Below are positions 59,901-64,000 of a stretch of DNA of 64,000 bases, piece by piece. The notes below the pieces were generated by a model. That model searched no databases, was not told the origin of the DNA, and saw nothing but the letters and a program-made list of their open reading frames with translations. Position numbers and translations under genes: made by a program. Position 1 is the stretch's first letter; each line of letters begins with the position of its first letter. Source of the DNA: Marsupella aquatica (Eukaryota; Marchantiophyta); assembly GCA_973895155.1 (NCBI GenBank), contig OZ316894.1:248001-312000 (forward strand). Reading direction: 5' to 3'.

Positions 59901-60900
59901 GGTGATACTGATTCACTGGACAATACCCCTCAAACAACCCGTACAACAAGATCCACAAAACCTCCACTCAGTGCACCAGCCTCACTTCAAAATCCACTTC
60001 CACGGACGATTGTGCTAGAAAAGGATGTCCCTCTGGGGCAGTGGCAGCTGCGACGGACGTCCAAGTATGGAGCAGGTCCCCAGTGTAATGGGACACTCAA
60101 TGGGAGTTCTGATCACAATGAGTGTCGAAATCGTATCAAGAAGGTTGGCTTCCATTCGTCTGACGGTGTTGTTGGAATTGTTGTGAAGGGCCATCGTCTC
60201 TTCAGGGGCGAACCAATCTCCGGAATGATTTGGTTCTGCCCAAACCAAACCTGTTATAAGAGTCGTCCGTGTCGTGGTGTTCATCAGCTTCCTCCTCTTC
60301 CTGAAATTTTGCCTGTTTTGAACGGTACGAGCCTATCTCCTTCTGAAATCACGTTCCTCGAGGAGCAAGGACTTGTCTTAGCCCGAATCGAGTCGATCTA
60401 TGCCATCTTTGTTTGACCTCAGGATAAATGTGAACGTGTTCCCAGAAACGATAAGGTTTTTGGAGCCAAATGTCCGGCTGGGTAGTCGGAATGGGAGGAA
60501 CTCAAGACCTCGGTCTAATCTCACTGTGGGTCACACTAAGCGAATGGAGTCTGCACGACAAGAAGAGATGAGTTTGGATGGGGAATGGAATGTTCGGACT
60601 GGAAATGCTTTTGGAAAACAATTTCAAATTTGAACCCATGAGAACCTTCGATCACCAAGCACGTACTTCATGCAAATCTGTATCTTCCCTGCTTGCTCCT
60701 GTGAGGACTTCTTCCTATGACATTCGCGTGGCAAGTCGTACATGCCTTGTAAACATCTATACTGGGTGTACATAAATGTTTTCAAACTTGAGGTTGAGGA
60801 GTCGACTCTTTGTAGCCAACCAATTTGGACTGTGGGCGAAGTCAGGCTTGTCTTGGAGAGGCAGAACTTGAATGGCTTATAATAGGGGCCGAAACTTCCG
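56930..60900 (+). pseudogene. Mutator-like transposase/FAR1-like gene with FLYWCH/GCM-type and SWIM fingers
   Basis: Divergent from the methyltransferase gene. The start is ATG at 57150 (MSRSIVLS) but the ninth codon is TGA; the partial copy at 61775 has CGA there. Zinc-binding segment at ~57850-58160: ECRNKSC, CHYCDQ, then after a 1-bp shift GEHNHPGRK, a WRKY/GCM/FLYWCH-type fold common before Mutator-like transposases. Transposase core ~58570-58990: DWFTFSAHVYD, FMADNA*AGWN (TAA for CAA) and ERSDAFHFYQS. Then a ~370-codon frame 59292-60416 with DSHRHDTVL and WFCPNQTC, and SWIM finger (CSCEDFF, PCKHLYWVY) near 60700-60770. Palindromes at 59192 and 59303 mark a probable intron. Several stops: inactive. 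No clear terminal inverted repeats found. Confidence 0.65.
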
Positions 60901-60998
60901 TATAGGTCGTTCAATATAACGGATAGTCACTATTTTGTCTTTACCGAACGGATATGTTACTTGTTTTATTCAGTATTTTTTGGTTAGCGCCGGGTGCT
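59192..60998. repeat. Palindrome cluster 6, in and behind the Mutator-like gene
   Basis: AGCGCCAGGCGCT at 59192, AGCGCCGGGCGCT at 59303, AGCGCCGGGTGCT at 60986. The first two lie in a non-coding gap between coding blocks (probable intron); the third lies after the last coding block. This ties the Mutator-like gene to the same sequence environment as the cassette. Confidence 0.9.
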
Positions 60999-61553
60999 GC
61001 TTCCAAAAATCTTATTTTTCTTGCTTTTTTATGTACGCGTGTAGTGTAAGCATTACAACATGTTTTATTTAAAATGTGTAAGTTGATATCATTATGTTTT
61101 ATCTTTCAAGCCACGTTTATTCAATTATTCTGAAATGAATTGTTAGGTGGTGTTTTGTCATTTGTTTGTCACGGTACTCGGTCCATTTAAGTGAACTCAT
61201 TTTGATTGAGTTCATTTGGACACTACTCTTCACTTGTTTTGTGGTGGGTCCCACCCTAAGGTTCACTTTTTAGCTTGGACGAATAGTGATATTTGAATGA
61301 ATGTTTCATTGAGTATAGTCCCCATACCGTGTTATTTATATACCCTAAATAATTGTTTGTTTTAAACCTAATTCACTAAAGAAAAATTCTGTGATTAGCG
61401 TAGTTTTTCATTCGGACCAAAGGGCTATGGTTGATGCAAAACTGGTAACAGGGAATCGCTTATTGGTAACAGTTAAATTTGACTGTTAACAGCAAAAAAT
61501 TTCCTGGTAACAGGTTTTCTGTTTTATGTTTTCTGTCATGGCTATCATACCCT
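60901..61553. other. No gene seen
   Basis: AT-rich spacer after the Mutator-like gene, with repeated GGTAACAG phrases at 61444-61515 in both halves of the stretch. No coding signal. Confidence 0.5.
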
Positions 61554-61881
61554 CTTTTTTGGCAGTATGTATGCGTCTGACATCCGGACTTATCGGGGAA
61601 AAATGACAAAATTCATTTATGGCGCCAACGGATCGTATGTCAACTATGTTTTATGTCTTATACAAACGGATCTGTTAACGTGAAGTTCCCAGGTTCGACT
61701 AATATAAGCTCCATATTCCCATAGAGTTTTCTTCCTAGAAACATTACAACCCTCGTTATTTGTTTTCGATTGCAATGTCTCGGTCCATCGTTCTATCCCG
61801 ATTCGAGACTGGGGATATTGTGACCATCCCCGTCCCTGTGGAAGACACGTACAAGCAGGTCCGGGAGAGATACCTTTGCGA
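61554..61881 (+). pseudogene. 5' fragment of a second Mutator-like copy
   Basis: Directly repeats 56930-57264 (CTTTTTTGGCANTATGTA onward, through TCTGACATCCGGAC) up to the codons MSRSIVLSRFETGDIV and CLYV-like start of the protein, then breaks at TACCTTTGCGAT where the other copy continues AGAGATTT. It shows that the TGA at 57174 arose from CGA. The break coincides with the start of the GTGTACATTT minisatellite region. Confidence 0.8.
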
Positions 61882-61917
61882 TCAGCCTATTCATTAAAAG
61901 TGTATTATTATTTGATT

Positions 61918-62260
61918 TATGTACATTTGGGCAATGAAAAGTGTACTTTTGGGCTTGGAAAAGTGTACATTTGGCCAATGAAAAGTGTACATTTGGGGAT
62001 AGAAAAGTGTACAATTGGCCTAAAGAGTGTACATTTGGGCAATGAAAAGTGTATATTTGAACATCAAAATAGGTACATTTGGCTTTAAAAATGTACATTT
62101 GAGTACATTTGGCCTAGAAAGTGTACATTTGAGTGAAAGAAACATACATTTGGCTTAAAAAATGTACATTTAAGTGCATTTGGTCTAGAAAGTGTAACTT
62201 TGAGTGCAACAAAGTGTACATTTGGCCTAAAAAGTGTACATTTTCCTACCAACTCTTATT
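61918..62260. repeat. GTGTACATTTGG minisatellite
   Basis: Degenerate units of about 17-22 bp with the core AAAGTGTACATTTGG, more than a dozen times in one direction, some with GCAATG or CCTAAA spacers. It begins just after the truncated Mutator-like fragment. No coding sense; the short frames here come from the repeat. Confidence 0.85.
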
Positions 62261-62550
62261 ATAATCATTTAAAAGAAAGAACTGAATAGAAAAATATTTT
62301 TAATTATGCAAAAAAGCAAACATTCATATTCATAACGATCAAAAGTTTAGAAAATGAGGAGATAGTATAACTAACACTCAATGGCATGGTCTCACAGTAA
62401 AACTATTAGAATAGTAAATAACTAGTACGTAAGTTACTATGTTTGAATGAGTGACTATCTTACATAAAAACTAGTCACTATCTATTTAATTATTATAGCT
62501 TCTAACAACTAAGTCTACTTGTCCATCCTTTGAAGATAACTTTGGACAGT
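62261..62550. other. No gene seen
   Basis: AT-rich stretch, presumably 3' flank of the DUF7869-like gene on the minus strand. No coding signal. Confidence 0.5.
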
Positions 62551-64000
62551 TTATAGAACATTTCGAGGAATCTTCAAACCTCTGGCCGCCATGTTTTCTT
62601 CTTTCATTCCAGATTTAAAACCATACATTGCAGAATTTGCATACTGCCAATGTTGAGCGTTCTCACTAAACCCTGGATCTCGTTCCCATGTCTTAGTGGA
62701 CATGAAGCAGTTTAGATATCGTGCACTCTCAGTCACATCAAGTTTAGAGTGTTTAGGCCTCCACCATTCGACTGGAAACATTGGAGCATATTTTTGAGGC
62801 AGAGGAGGGTTTGTTGGAGATGTAGTTGGGACTTCATGCTTAGGGTCCACCAAACCCAAAGCTCTCACCAACCAGAAATGACCTCCACCATTTTTATTCT
62901 CCCAGTCATCCTTGGGTCGAAGAAATACAAAGTTCCCTTCACGAATATCCTGTAGGGGAATCCACCGTCCTTGTTCTCTCTCAGCTCAAGATCCAACAAA
63001 TGGTGCTGCTTGATCTTCCATCTCTTCCAAGACCTCATTTTGAAGAGCCGTCATCTCTGCATTCTCCTCATCTTCACTTGGAGGACTACTTTGTTCCGGT
63101 TGGTTGACCTTGTAACCAGTGCCGTGGTTAGTCTTAGGCCAAAATCCATTTTTCAAGGGAAATTGAGTACTTCCCTCCCCTTCTAGTGCGAGCCCATTTG
63201 TCAACAACTCCACAATTCTCTCCCAATATTTCACAAGAGGAAATCTTTCCTTATATGCTATAGATGTCTCATCAGTGCAACTCCTTCTCAAAAAATCAAG
63301 GTACTTGTTAAGAAATGGGATAATCTCTTCAGATTTTTTGTGTATCTCTCCAATGGATTTAGCTAAGGGCTCTCCACTAGGTAAAAGAAGAGAATTTGTT
63401 GTCAGATCTGTTGCCCAAATGCACCTTCCTCCAACTGGAGCCCAAGCTTGCTTTACATGGGACTTATATTGAAATATTGGTACATTATCTCTCATAGAGA
63501 AAAGAAATGACACGGGTTTTGAGTGACCTTGAATATCTTTAACTTTGAAAGTTTGAAGATATTCTTTGTAAGATGCAACTTCTTGTATCAATCTAGAAAC
63601 TGGATGAATGCTCTCACATTCCCAAACCTCTGCCATAAGAGCAAGGAGAGTTGCAACTTCCTTGTGCTGAACTTGATATGATACCTTCAAAAAGAGTGCA
63701 TCAACATCTTCGTGCATATGACCAACCATTAGAAAAGACATTTGAACAGTTTCAAATACTCCTCTACTCACAAGCTCACTACAAAATGCCATGACAGTCT
63801 GGTTTTTGTTATCCTTTGCTGAGTTATCCATTTGTAGTGTTAGGTGCCTTGGCAAGGGCTTGGAAGATGGACTGCCTTGTTCCCCATGCATGTCCCCTCC
63901 TTGATCCTCACCATGTTGGGTGGAGACCGTCTCCGTTTGACTCTCGGCTGCATCTTCAGAACCAATATACCTATTCATTGGAATACTTGATCTTTGGTTC
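62551..64000 (-). pseudogene. DUF7869-like (transposase-type) gene, C-terminal part
   Basis: Minus strand, entering from beyond the window (first Met inside at 63978, probably not the true start). The conserved core LQMDNSAKDNKNQTVMAF followed ~40 residues later by GHMHEDVDALF is the signature of the DUF7869 family, whose acidic residues suggest an RNase-H-like/DDE nuclease of transposon origin (inference). A TGA at 62986-62988 (VGS*AERE) interrupts the frame; beyond it the same frame continues with REGNFVFLRPKDDWENK and WERDPGF to 62551. That segment resembles the BAH-like or chromatin-reader ends of such proteins, but only weakly. With the stop it is either a pseudogene or a protein ending at VGS. 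Confidence 0.6.

Noticed and set aside
61793-62098. 101-codon minus-strand frame over the minisatellite
   Set aside because: Made of repeat-derived residues (CTYFxxQ type) and antisense to the Mutator-like fragment.

Overview
The window looks like nuclear DNA of a land plant, most likely a moss or another seed-free plant. The pointers are an intron-less 1,156-codon PLS-DYW pentatricopeptide gene with near-identical P-L-S repeats, GT-AG introns in other genes, plant-type Ty3/gypsy and Mutator-like sequence, and stop codons that look like decay of methylated cytosines. No rRNA, tRNA or CRISPR array was found. Species cannot be fixed from the sequence alone.

Layout. 1-2100 is the 3' part of a very long LTR (family 1). 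3646-7793 (minus) is a decayed copy (A) of a cassette made of a DNA-methyltransferase-like gene and a small downstream gene. 8147-23492 is a Ty3/gypsy element whose two 4.66-4.67 kb LTRs each carry a ~1,200-codon reading frame, enclosing a decayed gag-pol (12809-18820). 23493-24441 is an inverted 5' piece of the same LTR, inserted in a family-2 remnant (24442-25123). 25124-28721 has no supported gene. 28722-32192 (minus) is the PPR-DYW gene. 34409-35290 is a gag-protease remnant, and 35463-36692 is a three-copy 411-bp tandem repeat. 38110-39530 (minus) is the C-terminal part of a Mutator-like protein gene. 39531-42811 is a family-2 element with its own long frame, and 42812-44292 is another family-1 LTR 3' piece. 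44293-45863 is the 5' part of cassette copy C, and 46166-56220 is cassette copy B, split by a 4.6 kb solo LTR (50690-55319, TSD CCTAC). 56930-60900 (plus) is a Mutator-like gene, whose 5' end recurs at 61554-61881. 61918-62260 is a minisatellite, and 62551-64000 (minus) is a DUF7869-like gene.

How the parts relate. The most unusual content is the cassette. Its main gene joins a ParB-like segment (DGNHR) to a beta-class N4/N6 DNA methyltransferase fold spread over several exons, and a conserved small gene lies downstream. About 29 copies of a 13-bp palindrome, AGCGCCRGGCGCT, lie only in the introns and flanks of these cassettes and of the neighbouring Mutator-like gene. A link between the palindromes and the ParB/methyltransferase protein is a hypothesis, not shown. 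All cassette copies here carry stops or frameshifts, so they are probably relics of a family active elsewhere in the genome. The second notable item is the giant LTR that carries a long coiled-coil protein frame, intact in the solo LTR. A diverged second family has the same protein layout and a covarying hairpin near its 3' end.
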